A stretch of DNA of 64,000 nt from Darksidea phi (Eukaryota; Ascomycota; Dothideomycetes; Pleosporales; Lentitheciaceae): assembly GCA_030770425.1 (NCBI GenBank), contig JASJFT010000217.1, positions 1 to 64,000 of the forward strand, read 5' to 3'. The notes beneath the pieces are model-generated. The model was given only the letters and a program-made list of their open reading frames with translations. It did not search any database and was not told the origin of the DNA. Of this stretch, positions 21,849 to 35,000 are shown in pieces. The translations under genes and the position numbers were made by a program. Each line of letters begins with the position of its first letter. The stretch's first letter is position 1.

Positions 21849-22948
21849 ATGAGCTGGCTCCTCTACACCATGGCCGGCCCGCCGCTCTTCATCCTTTTCC
21901 TCCGCGTCATTTCGTTCGTCCTGCCCCGCCGACTCGCCCAACTGACCTCCTTCAGCGCCTTCCTCATCACGAGCATGATCACCATGTGCATGTGTGCGCT
22001 GTACGGCGTCTTTGCGAGTATAGCTTTGAGGACAGTGGGATACGGAGGGCTTAGCCAGTGGACGGTTGCGCGGGCGTTCAAGTGGAGCATGTGGCTGTTT
22101 ACTGGGGTTACGTTCAGGGTTACGGAAAGCGGGAAGATTGAAGGTGGACGAAGGGGAGGGGAGGAGGCGCTATTGACAAGGCCGGCGGTGTTTGTGGGGA
22201 ACCATCAGACGTGAGTGTAGCTCCTCGTGCGGGGATTTCAAGAACTGCGGTTTGGAGGCGGCATCGACCGCCGTGAACTTTCGTGGACAAGATGAGCGGA
22301 AACGCTGATAGCTGCACAGCGAAATGGACGTTCTCATGCTCGGCTGCACATTCCCAAGATACACCTCCGTTACAGCAAAGAAGTCTCTCAAATGGGTGCC
22401 TTTCCTGGGCTGGTTCAGTACGCTTTCCCATTCTACCGTCTCCCCATCTCTGACCGTCAACAGTGGCCCTCTCAAAAACCGTGTTCATCGACCGCGCAAA
22501 CCGCACCACCGCCCGCGCAGCCTTCGACGGCGCCGCCCAAACCATGCGCACCGAACGCCAAAACGTCTTCATCTTCCCCGAAGGCACGCGCTCCTACGCC
22601 GAAGAGCCGATGCTCCTCCCCTTCAAGAAGGGCGCCTTCCACCTCGCCGTTCAAGCTCAGGTCCCCATCGTCCCCATTGTAGTCGCAAATTACGCACACG
22701 TGCTGAATGTGAAGAGAAAGATCTTCAACCCAGGAACTATCGACGTCAGCGTGCTGCCTGCAATTCCGACCAAGGGCATGACCGCTGCAGATGTGGATGG
22801 ACTGGTGAAAAGGACACACGATGCGATGCTGGAGGAGTTGATCCGATTATCGCATGTGTCTGGGGCAGGCAATGGCGTGCCGCTTCCACGAGCGTCAGGT
22901 GCCACAAGAGAGAAGGATGAGCAGGGCGAGCTTAGAAGGCGGAACTAG
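21849..22948 (+). CDS. SLC1: 1-acyl-sn-glycerol-3-phosphate acyltransferase
   Basis: Exons 21849-22210, 22320-22417 and 22464-22948 give 314 aa, the usual size for fungal Slc1-type enzymes. It acylates lysophosphatidic acid at sn-2 to make phosphatidic acid in the endoplasmic reticulum. Two or three hydrophobic helices occupy residues 1-70. The catalytic H-x4-D motif NHQTEMD (His119, Asp124) is created across intron 1. The acyl-acceptor motif FPEGTRS is at 191-197, and PIVPIVVANY is the fourth conserved block. Introns are 109 and 46 bp. The C-terminal ~40 residues are charged and poorly conserved in this family. The symbol follows the yeast orthologue. Confidence 0.92.
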
Positions 22949-23563
22949 GCCTGTAAAAGGCGCATGGATAGAAGCAAAGGCTGGCGTACGCGGCGTTCGA
23001 CGTTTACCGTTTGGGCATATATCCAGGTTAGGGCGCGATGCATCATGTTTGACACGAGTAGCATGTAGACGGGCAGTAGATGGACATTCGGTAACACGGT
23101 CTGATATTCATAACTCATTCTTGAACACTCGGTATCAACAATCGAATTCCAACTGGCTTCTCGGGTGCGCACATGTGTAGATGAATGGAACGACGTGCAG
23201 GCCAGAACACCATGCATGCAGCGTTGAAAAGAGTCCTCGACCATTAATCCTACTCTTTACTCCATGCGTTTAGCCTCGGCAAACCTTCCTTCCTTCCTTC
23301 CTTCCTTCCCCTGTTCATCATCCACCGAGCGAAGGAAGTAGCGACCCCTCACGGCCCCTCGCCAATTGGAGTATACCGAAGCCCGCCTACATTGCCGCTC
23401 CGCATCTGTACTTCGACACGCGTGTACTCAGATCCTTAGATCCCTACTGAGTTGGCTTGGAGGCATAAAAACCGGGCTGTAGGCTTTATCAACTGTTTAC
23501 TCGAATCTCTTTTGTAGTGACTACACCCTGAGTTTAAGTTACGATCTCTAACTGATAGGTACG
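22949..23563. repeat. Intergenic with (CTTC)n microsatellite
   Basis: A tetranucleotide run of about six CTTC units lies at 23284-23308. The remainder is the 3' flank of the acyltransferase gene and the promoter of the dehydrogenase gene. No gene is seen. Confidence 0.8.
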
Positions 23564-24582
23564 ATGGCGGCAAGGAAACCAGGACTTCAAGATGTTGTGT
23601 CGGATACGACGGCTTTTGACGTGAAGGGCAAGACAGCTATTGTGACGGGTGCAGGATCGGGTGAGTGAATTGACTGTATTCTTTTTTTGTTTCAAGTTGC
23701 TAAAGTATTGTAGGAATCAACTTCTGCTTTGCATCCTTACTGCTCTCTCGCGGCTGCAATGTCCTCATCGCAGACCTCGCTCTCCGCCCGGAGGCGCAAC
23801 AGCTCCTCGAGCAGTACCCCTCTAGCCCACGAGCAGTCTTCCAAAAGACAGATGTAACGGACTGGCCACAGCTCGAACGCATGTTCGAAGTCGCCAACAA
23901 AGAGTTCGGCGGCGTGGATATCGTCTGTCCCGGCGCTGGAATATACGACCCACATTGGACCAACTTCTGGCATCCACCCGGAAGCCCAGAGTCGAGAGAT
24001 GCACCAGACGGCGGTCGCTACGCTACAATAGACATCAACGTAACCCATCCCATCCGCACAACCCAACTCGCCATCTCCTCCTTCCTCAACCCTGCTCACG
24101 GCGCCAAAGCTAGTCTCTCCAACCCCAAGCGTATAATCATAGTAAGCAGCATAGCCGGGCAAAACGCTAACCTAAGCACACCCATCTACGTAGCCGCCAA
24201 ACACGCCATGAACGGCTTCGTGCGCTCACTAGGCACCCTCGACGCCAAACTCGGCATCCGCGTCAACGGCGTAGCGCCAGGCGTAATCAAAACGCCGCTC
24301 TGGACAGAGCACCCAGAGAAAATGGCCTTCATCGACACGGCCAAGGACGCGTGGGCGACGCCGGAAGAGGTGGCCGAGGCTATGCTGCGCTGCTTGGAGG
24401 ACCCTGCGCTGGGCGGAGGCACGATACTAGAAGTTGGCGCTGGGCAGACGCGTGTGGTGGGGCAGTTCAATGACCCTGGACCGAGCGGTGCGGGCCATAC
24501 TGTGAGTAAGTTGGAGGCGAGCTATGAGGAGGTGTATGGGTGGTTGGCGCAGGATGGGTGGGGGAAGAGGGCGCGGTTGTGA
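23564..24582 (+). CDS. Short-chain dehydrogenase/reductase
   Basis: Exons 23564-23660 and 23714-24582 (53-bp intron within the cofactor loop codon) give 321 aa. It has a Rossmann fold with TGAGSGI at residues 28-34, DVTDWPQL, a variant of the NNAG motif (CPGAG), Ser177/178 in VSSIAG, and YVAAK with Tyr191 and Lys195. These complete the Ser-Tyr-Lys active site of classical SDRs. An acidic residue after beta-2 (VLIADL) suggests preference for NAD(H). The overall pattern is nearest to 15-hydroxyprostaglandin dehydrogenase-like fungal SDRs, with a 50-residue C-terminal extension beyond the core fold. The substrate cannot be read from sequence. Confidence 0.88.
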
Positions 24583-25364
24583 GCGTGTGCGTAAGCTACG
24601 GTGCTGCTGTTGTTAGTAGTTTAGTTCTGACGGCGGGGTTGGTTGGGATTTTGCTACGGAGATGCGTGCGCGGAGCAGGCGGACCGTGGAAGTACGGCTG
24701 AGACGATGGAAGAAGCAAGTTGGACGGATGCACTCCGGAGATGTATGAATATGCGGCTCAATATAGCGAGTTGGGGTTTGAGGACTGGGCGGCCGACGGT
24801 GTTTGAGATCAGATGCCGGAGATGCGGGAATGAACATGGAAGCTTGGCGTCAATGGCATCATGGGAAAATTTTGCATCGCATACCGGTATCGTGTACCAA
24901 GCAAGCAAGCACCTGAGAAGAGCGTCGCGAGGAGTAATCTGCCGTGTACATAGTATGCTCAACGGCTTCAAGATTGTGCCACTGCCAGTTTCGCCAGTGT
25001 AATGACGGCCATACAACCACAATACGCCTAACCAAAAGAGTGAAGAGAACAGCCTCGAAACAGCAGCGAAAGTTCAGGGTTTGGCTGACTGTATCCATCT
25101 AAGATTGCTGATTGATACGGAATGGCTGGATGACGGGCCTATTAGCGGTTTCTTTTTGCCGGCCCGGTCGGCTTTGCCACTGTGACGATGGGGGGAGGGG
25201 CCAGTTTTTATGAGGTAGGAGGGGCAGCGGGAGCTCGCCCCCATTGAAAGAAAGCGGCATCTCCGACGCCAGATTCTCTCTCCACAAACAACCCTCGTAC
25301 TTCAACACTTGGATCACCGACACTCTGTGATTCTGTTTGCTTGACATTGATTGTTCATACAACC
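24583..25364. other. Intergenic, no gene seen
   Basis: This is the 3' flank of the dehydrogenase gene and the promoter of transaldolase. Overlapping ORFs on both strands (for example 24643-25002 plus, 25022-24654 minus) lack domains and splice context. Confidence 0.5.
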
Positions 25365-26532
25365 ATGTCTTCCTCGCTCGATCAATTGAAGGCCACCGGC
25401 ACCGTAAGTACCCCGCCATCACCACTCTTCTCCCGCCGGACGGGTCGGAGACGTCCTACCACACGGAAAGGAGAACTGATTAGACGTGTTTCATTAGACC
25501 GTCGTCTGCGACTCGGGCGACTTTGCGACCATCGACAAGTACAAGCCGCAAGATGCGACCACGAACCCCTCGCTCATCCTCGCCGCGTCCAAGAAGCCCG
25601 AGTACGCGAAGCTGATCGATGCCGCCGTCGAGTATGGCAAGAAACACGGCAAGGACACCGACGAGAAGGTCGACGCTACATTGGACAACCTGCTGGTGCA
25701 GTTTGGCAAGGAGATCCTGAACATCATCCCCGGCAAGGTGTCGACCGAAGTGGATGCGCGGTTTTCCTTCGACACCCAGGCTTCCGTGAACAAGGCCCTG
25801 CACATCATCGATGTATGCATACACTACGGATTGTAAGTGAGCAGACGCTGACTGGCGCAGCTCTACAAGGAGGTCGGCATCCCCAAGGACCGCGTCCTCA
25901 TCAAGATCGCCTCAACGTGGGAGGGCATCAAGGCCGCCCAGATCCTGCAGTCGCAGCACGGCATCAACTGCAACCTGACGCTCATGTTCTCGCTCGTCCA
26001 GGCCGTGGCCGCCGCTGAGGCCGGCGCCTACCTCATCTCGCCCTTCGTCGGCCGCATCCTCGACTGGTACAAGGCCGCGACCAAGAAGGAGTACTCTGCG
26101 CAGGAGGACCCTGGTGTCAAGAGCGTCCAGGATATTTTCAATTACTACAAGAAGTTTGGCTACAAGACCATTGTCATGGGTGCGTCGTTCAGGAGCATTG
26201 GCGAGATTACTGAGCTTGCCGGCTGCGATTACTTGACCATTGCCGTAAGTGTGCACTTCTCTATCGCCCACAGAGCTTTTGCTAACTTGCGAAAGCCCAA
26301 TCTACTGGAGCAGCTCTACAACTCCCAAGACAAGGTCCCCCAGAAGCTCGATGCCGCCAACGCCAACTCGTGCAGCTTCGAGAAGAAGTCGTACATCAAC
26401 AACGAACCTGATTTCCGCTTCTACTTCAACGAGGACCAGATGGCCGTCGAGAAGCTGCGCGAGGGCATCTCCAAGTTCGCCGCCGATGCCGTGACGCTCA
26501 AGGACATCCTCCGCAAGAAGATCGAGGCATAG
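25365..26532 (+). CDS. TAL1: Transaldolase
   Basis: Exons 25365-25403, 25498-25812, 25861-26244 and 26296-26532 give 324 aa, the normal length. The enzyme moves a dihydroxyacetone unit between sedoheptulose-7-phosphate and glyceraldehyde-3-phosphate in the non-oxidative pentose phosphate pathway, in the cytosol. Family signatures are DSGDF near residue 20, [19 protein letters not shown], and [13 protein letters not shown], where Lys133 is the Schiff-base lysine. NCNLTLMFS and [10 protein letters not shown] follow. All three larger exon joins fall on codon boundaries. The 39-nt first exon is typical of fungal TAL1 genes. Confidence 0.96.
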
Positions 26533-27058
26533 GCAGGGAACCGCTCCGATATCGCTCCTTGGTAGGTTTACGAGAAACATGAACATGCACGGAGATTTGT
26601 CTCCAGTGCTTTTTCCCCATCTCTCCTTGTTGATGAGACTGGATCACGGGCATTGTATCTAGCTTAGAGAAAAGCAAAGTAGCAAAATTGGGCATGCACA
26701 GTGAAGATCAAAATTCATCCTCACGTCATGATGCTGTGAAGTTTACAAAAGAGCGTCCCACCATGAAAATCCAGACCGATGTCGTCAAGTGTTGAGCTGA
26801 TGCAAGCATGCTGGTTGGCTGATGTTCGTGTTGGCAAAGAGGGGCTCGATTTATCATTCGCGTGAGCTAGACTCGGAATTAAGGCTGAACTGAGGGCGAG
26901 CGTTGCGTCACTTCCGAGCCCGCCCCACTTAGACATGGAGGGGTCAGAAAGCTCCTCTCCGCTCTGCTCTGCTCCCCTCGCTGCTTTTTCCCCCAAGTAT
27001 ACACACAACCTCACGCAACCACAAGTCTTTCCAGTAATCAATCATCAATACCGTCACA
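26533..27058. other. Intergenic, no gene seen
   Basis: This is the 3' UTR of transaldolase and the promoter of superoxide dismutase. A CT-rich run ends about 60 bp before the SOD start, as is common in fungal housekeeping promoters. Confidence 0.5.
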
Positions 27059-28118
27059 ATGGTTAAAGCTGGTAAGTCCCTTTTCGTGTTAACAAGGAGA
27101 GCTTGTCAGATTGGGGTTGCGGGGTTGCGCCGGAGCGAGCGGGATTGAGCACGTTGTTTCTGCGAGACAAATACGTCTGTTATTGTTACCGACGTTTTGA
27201 ATACGCGGACCGCCGGCCAGCAGCCAGTGACTCGATTGGATGGGGGGTGAGAACCGTGTTGGCGAGTGGACCGCATGGTGCTTTGTACCTTGCAGACGTC
27301 CTTCCCGCAATCACGACCCGCTCCCTCACATCCCGCCTAACCTCCGATCACAGGACCCCAAAACGACAAGGAGACGGTAGAAGAGCGCTGCTAACACACG
27401 TAATAACACAGTCGCCGTCCTCCGTGGAGACTCCAACGTCAAAGGCACCGTGACCTTTGAGCAAGCAGACGAGTCGTCCAACACGACCATCTCGTGGAAT
27501 ATCACGGGCCATGACGCCAATGCGGAGCGTGGTATGCATGTCCATGCTTTTGGCGATAATACGAATGGCTGCACGTCTGCTGGACCGCACTGTGAGTTTC
27601 CATCCTACTACCTTGTTCTACCCATCTCTCCATCTCCATCTTCGTCTCCGAATCCAAGATGATGGAGAGGGCGATATAGGAGGTGTTTATAGAATAGATC
27701 TAGAAGAGTACAAGAGTAGTAGTACGGGAAGTTAATCAAAGAGACAGTCAACCCCCACGGCAAAGACCACGGCGCCCCCGAAGACGAAGTCCGCCACGTG
27801 GGCGACCTGGGCAACTTCAAGACGGACGGCCAGGGTAACGCTACGGGAAGCGTGACGGATAGGCTGATCAAGCTTATTGGGTCGGAGAGCGTTATCGGCG
27901 TATGTTTTGCCCATCCCTCCCATATGCCTTCTTACCCTTCCGTACACTTCCGGCATCGTCCACTTTCGGAAACAATAACTGATGATATGGAACAACAGCG
28001 CACCATTGTCGTCCACGGCGGCACCGACGACCTCGGTAGAACCGACCACCCCGAGTCCAAGAAAACTGGCAATGCCGGCAGCCGCCCTGCCTGCGGCGTC
28101 ATCGGTATCTCCTCTTAA
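27059..28118 (+). CDS. SOD1: Cu/Zn superoxide dismutase
   Basis: Exons 27059-27071, 27412-27591, 27748-27899 and 27999-28118 give exactly 154 aa. It disproportionates superoxide in the cytosol and intermembrane space. Metal ligands are all present: His47, His49, His64 and His121 for copper; His64, His72, His81 and Asp84 for zinc. Cys58 and Cys147 form the structural disulfide. The segment after the first copper ligands reads HVHAFGDNT, with Ala where yeast-type enzymes have Glu; this position is not a ligand. The first exon is only 13 nt, and the first intron (340 bp) is much longer than others in the window. Confidence 0.96.
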
Positions 28119-28713
28119 ACTCTCTCCGGCCCGCCAACTCTAGCCTCTAGCCCGCCCAGAGTAGAGAAATACTGTCATGGAGCGCTCGAGCGAGGCTATG
28201 ATACGGGGAATTGAGGGAAATTGTTGGTTCAGCAGCCTGGACATAATGACTTTGCACGCATGCACGCATATCTAGAATAGCTAGCGAGGGAGATATTCTG
28301 CTTTCATGGAGATCGTCATATCATACTATGAGAATGGATTAAAAGTACCTCGTTCGCCATGTTTGTGTTTGCATATTGCTGTTATTGGTGTATGACCCGC
28401 GTTCGTGCACATCTCCACTGTGTACATGCGACTCAACTAACGCTTAGAAATGAGCATAAACAACCACATACGCTACGCACACAAACATTTCAAACCAAAC
28501 ATTCAATACCAAAAAAAAACCCTCAAATAGCCATGCATTACCTACAGCCCCATTCCTGTCCCTGTCCCCATCTCCAACCCGAAAACCCCCCCACAGCGCA
28601 AAATGCGAAATGCAAAACGCTACCAAAAAGTTTACCCAAACCCCTATAAACACCGGGGGAAAAAAAAAGACAGCCAATACGAGAACCTCATCCCTCATAC
28701 CAAGCATAGCGCT
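28119..28713. other. Intergenic, no gene seen
   Basis: This is the convergent 3' region between SOD1 and the myosin gene. It has A- and C-rich low-complexity sequence at 28490-28680. No gene or RNA is recognised. Confidence 0.5.
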
Positions 28714-29006
28714 CTACAAAAACGCCCTCGAACGAATAACAACCCGGATAGTCCTCTTACGCTTAACACCACACTCCGACCCGTCTTTTGCCATCCCTTC
28801 CCTCTCCCTTTCACTATCACTATCGCAATTCCCATCCTCACTATCAGTAACCTCAACCTCTTTATAATAGTCGCCGCCAACAAGCGTGTCATCATCAGCA
28901 ACCTCAGCAGGATCAATACGAACATGAACTTCTTCAACATCGGCATCCTCTTCAACCGTAGGGTTCAGGTGCCCGGGCCTCCACCTCCTCCCCGAGGCCC
29001 CACCCA

Positions 29007-32000
29007 CTACAAAAAACCCTTTGTTCCAGAGACGCGGCGCAGGCCACCGCGGAGACTACCCACTTTGACCTTGTCGCCTGCGCCTACTTCGCCCATCTCG
29101 CCCATAAGTAGGCCGATGGAGCTCCCACGACGGCTGCGCACTTCGCCTGCTTCGCTTCCCGCGCCAGGTACCCCCAGTGCGCTTCTTCGTTCGACTCTCA
29201 GGCCCTTCCAGCCTTCGAGCTCACGCTCCAAACGCAGATTCTTCTCCCTCTCTTCTCGGAGCTCGCGCTCGGCACGCTTAGCGGCGAGTTGGTTTGTCGA
29301 ATCCGAGGACTGCAGTTCGTCGATGGTTTTGAGGAGATTGGAGATTTTGTCGCGGGATTTGTTTAGGTCTTCCATGATGGAGGTGTTTTGTTTGTCGCGG
29401 CGTTCGATTTGGTTCTGGAGGTCCTTAACCGTTCGGTCGACGTTGCGGACGCTGCGGGATTCGGCGAGACGTGTTGACTCTGATGACTCAAGGGCCTTTT
29501 CAAGCTGCGCAATCATGTTAGTATCAAGATTGGTAGAGTGATGAGGAAATTGGGACGACTTACCTCTTGGATGCGACCGTGCAGGAAACGCACGTCCTTG
29601 CCAGCTGAGCCGGTGTAGCCTTTAGTCTCCAAATCAACGAGCCGCAACTGGAGATCTTTGACGTTCTTCTCAACAGAGGCCTTGACTTTGTGTAACTGGA
29701 CGTTGGCTTCCCTCTCGGCAGCGATGTCCTTCTGGAGTTCTTGCGCGAGAGCTTCGGCGCGTCGCATCTTGCCTACCGCAGCAGCAGCGATGTCCTCTTG
29801 CTGGGCAAGGCCGGATTTCAGCTCGAGCAGCTCGCGATCGTAGGTGGCAGCGTTACGCATAGCCGGTGATTCGGAATGCGAGAGATCATCGAGCTTGGAA
29901 GCCGCCTCTTGTAGACGGGTCTCTAGTCGCTTCTTCTCGTCAATGGCGGAGTCGCGCTCAGCGGCGATATCGTCGACATTGGTGCGGAGCGTGCGAACCT
30001 GCGAGAGTAGGCTCACGATTTTGGACTGCGCTTCGTTGTGGGCATTTGCAGCCTCATCGCGCGAGTTCGAGATGTCTTGCAGCGTCATCTCCAGACGACT
30101 CTTCTCCTTAGCCCACGTGGACGAGTTGAGCACCTCGTCATCCCACTTGCTCCTGAGCTCCTCAATCTCTTCTCGCAGACGGCCGTTCTCCTCGCGTACG
30201 TAGATGACATTTTCACGCTCAAGGTCAAGCTCGTGTGTCAACGTAGACAGCTCAGACTGATACTTCTTGCGAGTCTGCTCGATCGAAGTCTCTGTGTCCT
30301 CGATATCATGAGCGTGCTGGCTTCTATAGTCTTCAAGTTCGTTCTGAAGGCGTTTCTTGGCTTGCAGAGCGGTCTCCAGGTCTGTGGACAAATCCTCGAC
30401 GCGTTCGTCATATTGTTGCACTTGACGCTGTAGGTCCTCGATCATGCCGTCCATTTGCTTCCGCTCTGCCATGATAGTCGCGCAAGTCTCCTCAGCTTCG
30501 CGAGCCTGAGTTTTAGCAAATTGTTCAGCTCGAGAAGCCTTCAGGATCGCGATCTCGGCCTGCTCAAGTTTGTTAAAGTATTCGTCCGCGCGGCTCTTGT
30601 ATAGATTGAGACTGGATGTGACATCAAAGAGTTTGGATGTCTCGCTATCGAGGCGTATCTGGAGGTCGGCGAATTCTTCAAGCAGTTGACTATGATTCGC
30701 ACTCTCCTGCTCACGCTCGTTGGCGATCTCATCGAGCTCGAATCGCGCGTCGCGGAGTTCAATTTCCAGGGCAACCTTGGCTTGCTTGACTTCGTCGAAA
30801 GCAATCTTCGCTTCAGCAAGCTCATTGACGGCAACGTTATGGGCCTGGACTATCGACTTACGGGACTGTTCTTGAGAGTTGAGGAGCTCGAAGAGTTCTT
30901 CGTGGGACTTGGTTTGCACTTCGTTGTACGACAACTCGCCGGAACGGAGGCTATGTTCCAGCGAGGAGACCTTCTTAGCAGAATCGTCGAGCATGTCGTG
31001 GAGGCGGAAGTTCTCCCGCTCAAGCTTTTGGACCCGTCGGATCGATGGACTATCGTCCTGCCAATTGTTGTTCCGCACAGGGGAGCGGTCGATTTGGCCC
31101 TGGAGATGCCTGTTGCGCATTTCTGACATTTGAAGCTGGTTCTGGACAAGCTCAAGCTCAGCAGCAAGATCCATGCGGTTGTTGAACGTCGTCGTGTCGA
31201 CAGTGCGATCGGATCGTGCAGAGTTATTCGTAGCGTTACTGATGTGTCTCTGATGCGTAGGCGTATTCGTCCTCGAAAAGGGCTTCCGATTCTCGCTGTC
31301 CTTGCGGTAATGCGTCGGAGATCGGCGAGCGCTCACTTGGTTCACTTGACTGCTATTCATCTCTTCTAGCAAAGCACGTTTCGAGTTAGCATGTCGCGTG
31401 TCCATCTCGTTGAGCTCGCCTTCATGCCTTTCACGAAGTTCGTCCAACTGAGCCTCAGCTCGTGAGTAACGCTCACTTGCTACGCGCAGCGCCTGATTCG
31501 CAGCCTCTAGGCGTTCGGCAAAGTCAACCGCGCGAGAAATGTCCGGTTTGGCAGCTTCATACGTGATGGCAACGTCAGATTCAGGGTCGAAGACTTTGCG
31601 CAGGAGCACTAGTTGCTTGCGGCATTCTTCTAACTCGCGGTTACTGTTGTCAAGAGATGTCTGAACTGCGCGAGTGTTTGCTTGCGCCTGAGTCCTCGCC
31701 TGCCGTTCGGTCTCGAGCTTGCGGTTGACGTCAGCTAGCTGAAGTCCAATAGTCGAAGAGGCTTTTTCTGCATTGCGGCTGGTCTTGTGTTCTCGTGTGA
31801 CTTCGTGGTTGAGATCCTCCAGGCTGAGAGAGAGCTTCTCCTTTTGCTTTTCCAGCGAGGCAATCGTGAGTTGAGCGTCTTCGAGCTGATGCAAGAGATG
31901 TTTGCTCTCCTCTTCAGCCTTGACTTTCTCCTTTGTGAGCTGAGCAATACGAGAGCGTTGAGTGTCCCCGGCGCGTGAATTCGTTCGAGCAATGTCAAGA

Positions 32001-35000
32001 TTCTTCTGTTGCAATTTATTCAGTAAAGCACGGTTGTCGTTCTCTGAAGCTGTCAATCGGCCCTTTGTAGTGACAAGCTCGCGCTCGAGACGTTCCTTTT
32101 GCTGGTCGTTTCGGAACTTGAATGAGTCCGAGTCAGCAAGCATCTGCGTAAGGTTGTGCACCTGTTCGGCGAGATCATTCCGCTCCGCTTCCAGCTGATC
32201 GAGCTGTTTGTCCTTAGCCTCAAGCTCCTGTCGCTGCATCGCTTCCCGCTCCATTGCAAGTCTCGACTGTGTGCGCTCTGCGGCAGCATCTGCGTCCAGC
32301 TTCTCTTCTTCAAGCTTCAAGTACTTTTCGCGGAGACTACGAAGCTCATTCTGATAGTCTTTCCGCTCCTTCTCCGCAGCGGTCCGGGACTCGTTGGCTC
32401 GTCGGAGTACATCTTGCTGGACGTACATTTCTTTCTCAATCGTGATCTTCGATTCATTCAACGCGTCGAAATCGCGCTTCAGCGTATCGTATTTGTGCTC
32501 ACTAAGCAGCTCAACATCGTCGCGAGATTGACGCTCACGACTCAGTTCCCGTCGAACTTCGAAAAGCTCACCCTTGAGGTGGTCGATCTGTTCCTCCAGG
32601 AGTCTCCTCCCTTCGCCAGACTTTTCATCTTCAGTAATCTTCTCCTCAAGCAGGCGTTTGGCATCAGCAGCCTCTCGCTCAAGTTGCTGCTTCTGGGCAC
32701 CCATCGCGTCCAGGTCGGCTTTCGCGTCGCGGAGACGGCTCTGTAGGTCGTCGTGTTTCGAGGCTAGTGTTTTCTTCTCGCTATCGAATATTTGGCGATC
32801 GGATTCGTACTTCTTAAGGTCTGTCTTGAGAATGGCTAGCTCGCTCTCCTTTCGCCTTATCAGATCCTCATAGCTAGTTGAGGTAGACGAAAGGTCGGCA
32901 ATCTGTTGGCGTATTTGTCGATTCTCATCGAGAAGTTCTTTGATCTGTTTCTTCGTTGACTGTACTTCTTTTGTCGATGCCGCAAGCTTGATGTCCAGAT
33001 CTTGATCGGTCTTCAGCAGTTTGGCTTCGAGATCCTGGAGCTTCCGTTCCTTCAATCCGAGGTGGCTCTTTAACATCTTCACTTCCTGGCTGAGAGACTC
33101 TTCGGCTTGGCTGCGTTCTGACTTGGCATGCTCAAGCTCCTGCAGTTGCTGATCGAGCTGAGTGATTTGATCCTCGAGGTCCTGTTTTTCGCCCTCTAGC
33201 TTGCCGATGATGTGACCTGCCTGTTCTAGCTCGCTCCGCCAGAGTTCGGCTTGATCTTCGGCTTTCTTTTTCGCCTCCATCAGCACGTCTAACTGATCTT
33301 CGAGTTTGTCTTGATCGTCGATTGCCCCGGCGAGCTTTTCAGACAGCTCTGCTTCCCGAATCTGGAGACGCTTAAAGATCTCCTCCTTGTCGAGCGCTAA
33401 AGCGCGTTCGCTCTCAAGCGTCTTCTGGATACGCTGTATGTCCATTTCTGCTCGTCGGCGCTCTTCTTCCACTCGTTGCTTGTCGGTCGCCTCCTGTTGC
33501 ACCTTCTCCTCAAGCTGCAAAATCATCTCGTCGCGCCTCTTCACTTCCGCCGCTTGGCGAGTGGCTCCGAGCATGGGTCGCATGCGAACGAAAAGCTTCC
33601 ACCATGGGTTTGACTGAAGGTCTAGGTAGACCTGGAAGTTCCGCTGGATGATTCGTGTCGCTTCAGCTCGGTAAAGGCGCTTGTGGGCGAGACGGCGCTG
33701 GATGAAACCGCGAGCGGCAGACTGGAAACGAGAGATGATATCGCGGATAAGAGAGTCGCGCTGCTCCTCGAGCTCGGCGAGCACACCAGCACGAAAGAAC
33801 ACCTTAGTGAGACCGACACGGTAGAGCGCTGTGTCTAGGTTGAGCTTCTCAAGAATCATCCTTGCCGCCACCTGTCCGTCAATGTATCCTTTAGGAATTT
33901 CCTTACAGAGGACTTCATATCGCTGCCGAAACTCTACGAAAGGGAGGCGGTTGGGGAAACCCGTACGCGCAATCCTGATACCCTCCAAAACACCATTACA
34001 ACGTAGCTGGTCGAGTACTAGAGGAGCGCTGAATTGTTTCGGGCGTTTCTTGTGATTGGGAAGGATGCATCGGACAAAGTGTGGGTGTGTCGAATGAAGT
34101 TGTGTCATCAGTGATGAAAGTTGCTCCTTGTGACGCTGCGCGACGGTTCGGAAGAGGCCCTTTTTCACGCGACTTCGAGAGCCGCCGAGCTCATCGTCGG
34201 TATCCGCGCAGTCTGCGAACAAGTTCGCAATGTGCTTATCCGTAGAAGCAGCTAGCAGCCGTGTGACATTATCGTTCAAAGGATCCTTGTTCTTTTCAAG
34301 CCAGCCTTCAGTCGAGTACTCCACTTCAGCAGCGTAGTGCGTGAGCATGAAACCTTGCGTCAGAAGTGACCGCTTGTACTTGGTACTCTTGCGATCCCAA
34401 AGCGAGTGTAGCTTCTCAGTAAAACTCTTATCAGTAGCTTTAGGCATTACACTGTCCTCATCGAGACATGAGAAGATACCGATAGGGTTTGGCAACTCTA
34501 TCAGATCGATCGTCGGCTGAAGGTCCCGTCCAAAGTCGATAAACTTCCATTCAATCTGTTCTCGGGCATACTCCTCCTGCTCCAGCACAAACATGTGGTG
34601 GTTAAAGAACTGTTGCAGTTTTTCGTTGGTGTAGTTGATACACAGCTGTTCAAAGCTGTTATCTTCGAAGATTTCGAAACCGGCAATGTCGAGAACACCG
34701 ATGAAATGCGAGTCATCGGCTCCAGATCCAGTCCGGTCCAGCTGACGATTGATGCGATCCACCAGATCTCCAAAGCCACGCTCGTAGATACCTTTTGCTA
34801 GCGCACCAATGGCTAAGTTCACCTGCTCAGGCGTTTGGACCTTTTCGACCCATTCCCGGCCAGCTTTGACGCGGGGATGGAGCAGAGATTTGACGAAGTC
34901 TTCCATTGGAATGCCAAGCAACTGGCAAGCTTTCTGAGCCTGTTCCACGGATTCGGGGTCAAAAGCGGCCTGGTCTGCTCGTCGGCTCTCCTTGATGGCC

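Noticed and set aside
25480..25824. Minus-strand ORF across transaldolase exon 2
   Set aside because: Antisense shadow; the plus strand encodes conserved transaldolase motifs.
28603..29541. 312-codon plus-strand ORF opposite the myosin 3' end
   Set aside because: It is the antisense of the coiled-coil tail; its Ser/Arg-rich composition is what antisense of Glu/Leu-rich coding sequence gives.
31130..32873. Several long plus-strand ORFs opposite the myosin tail
   Set aside because: Shadows of a well-supported 2423-aa gene; no motif of their own.
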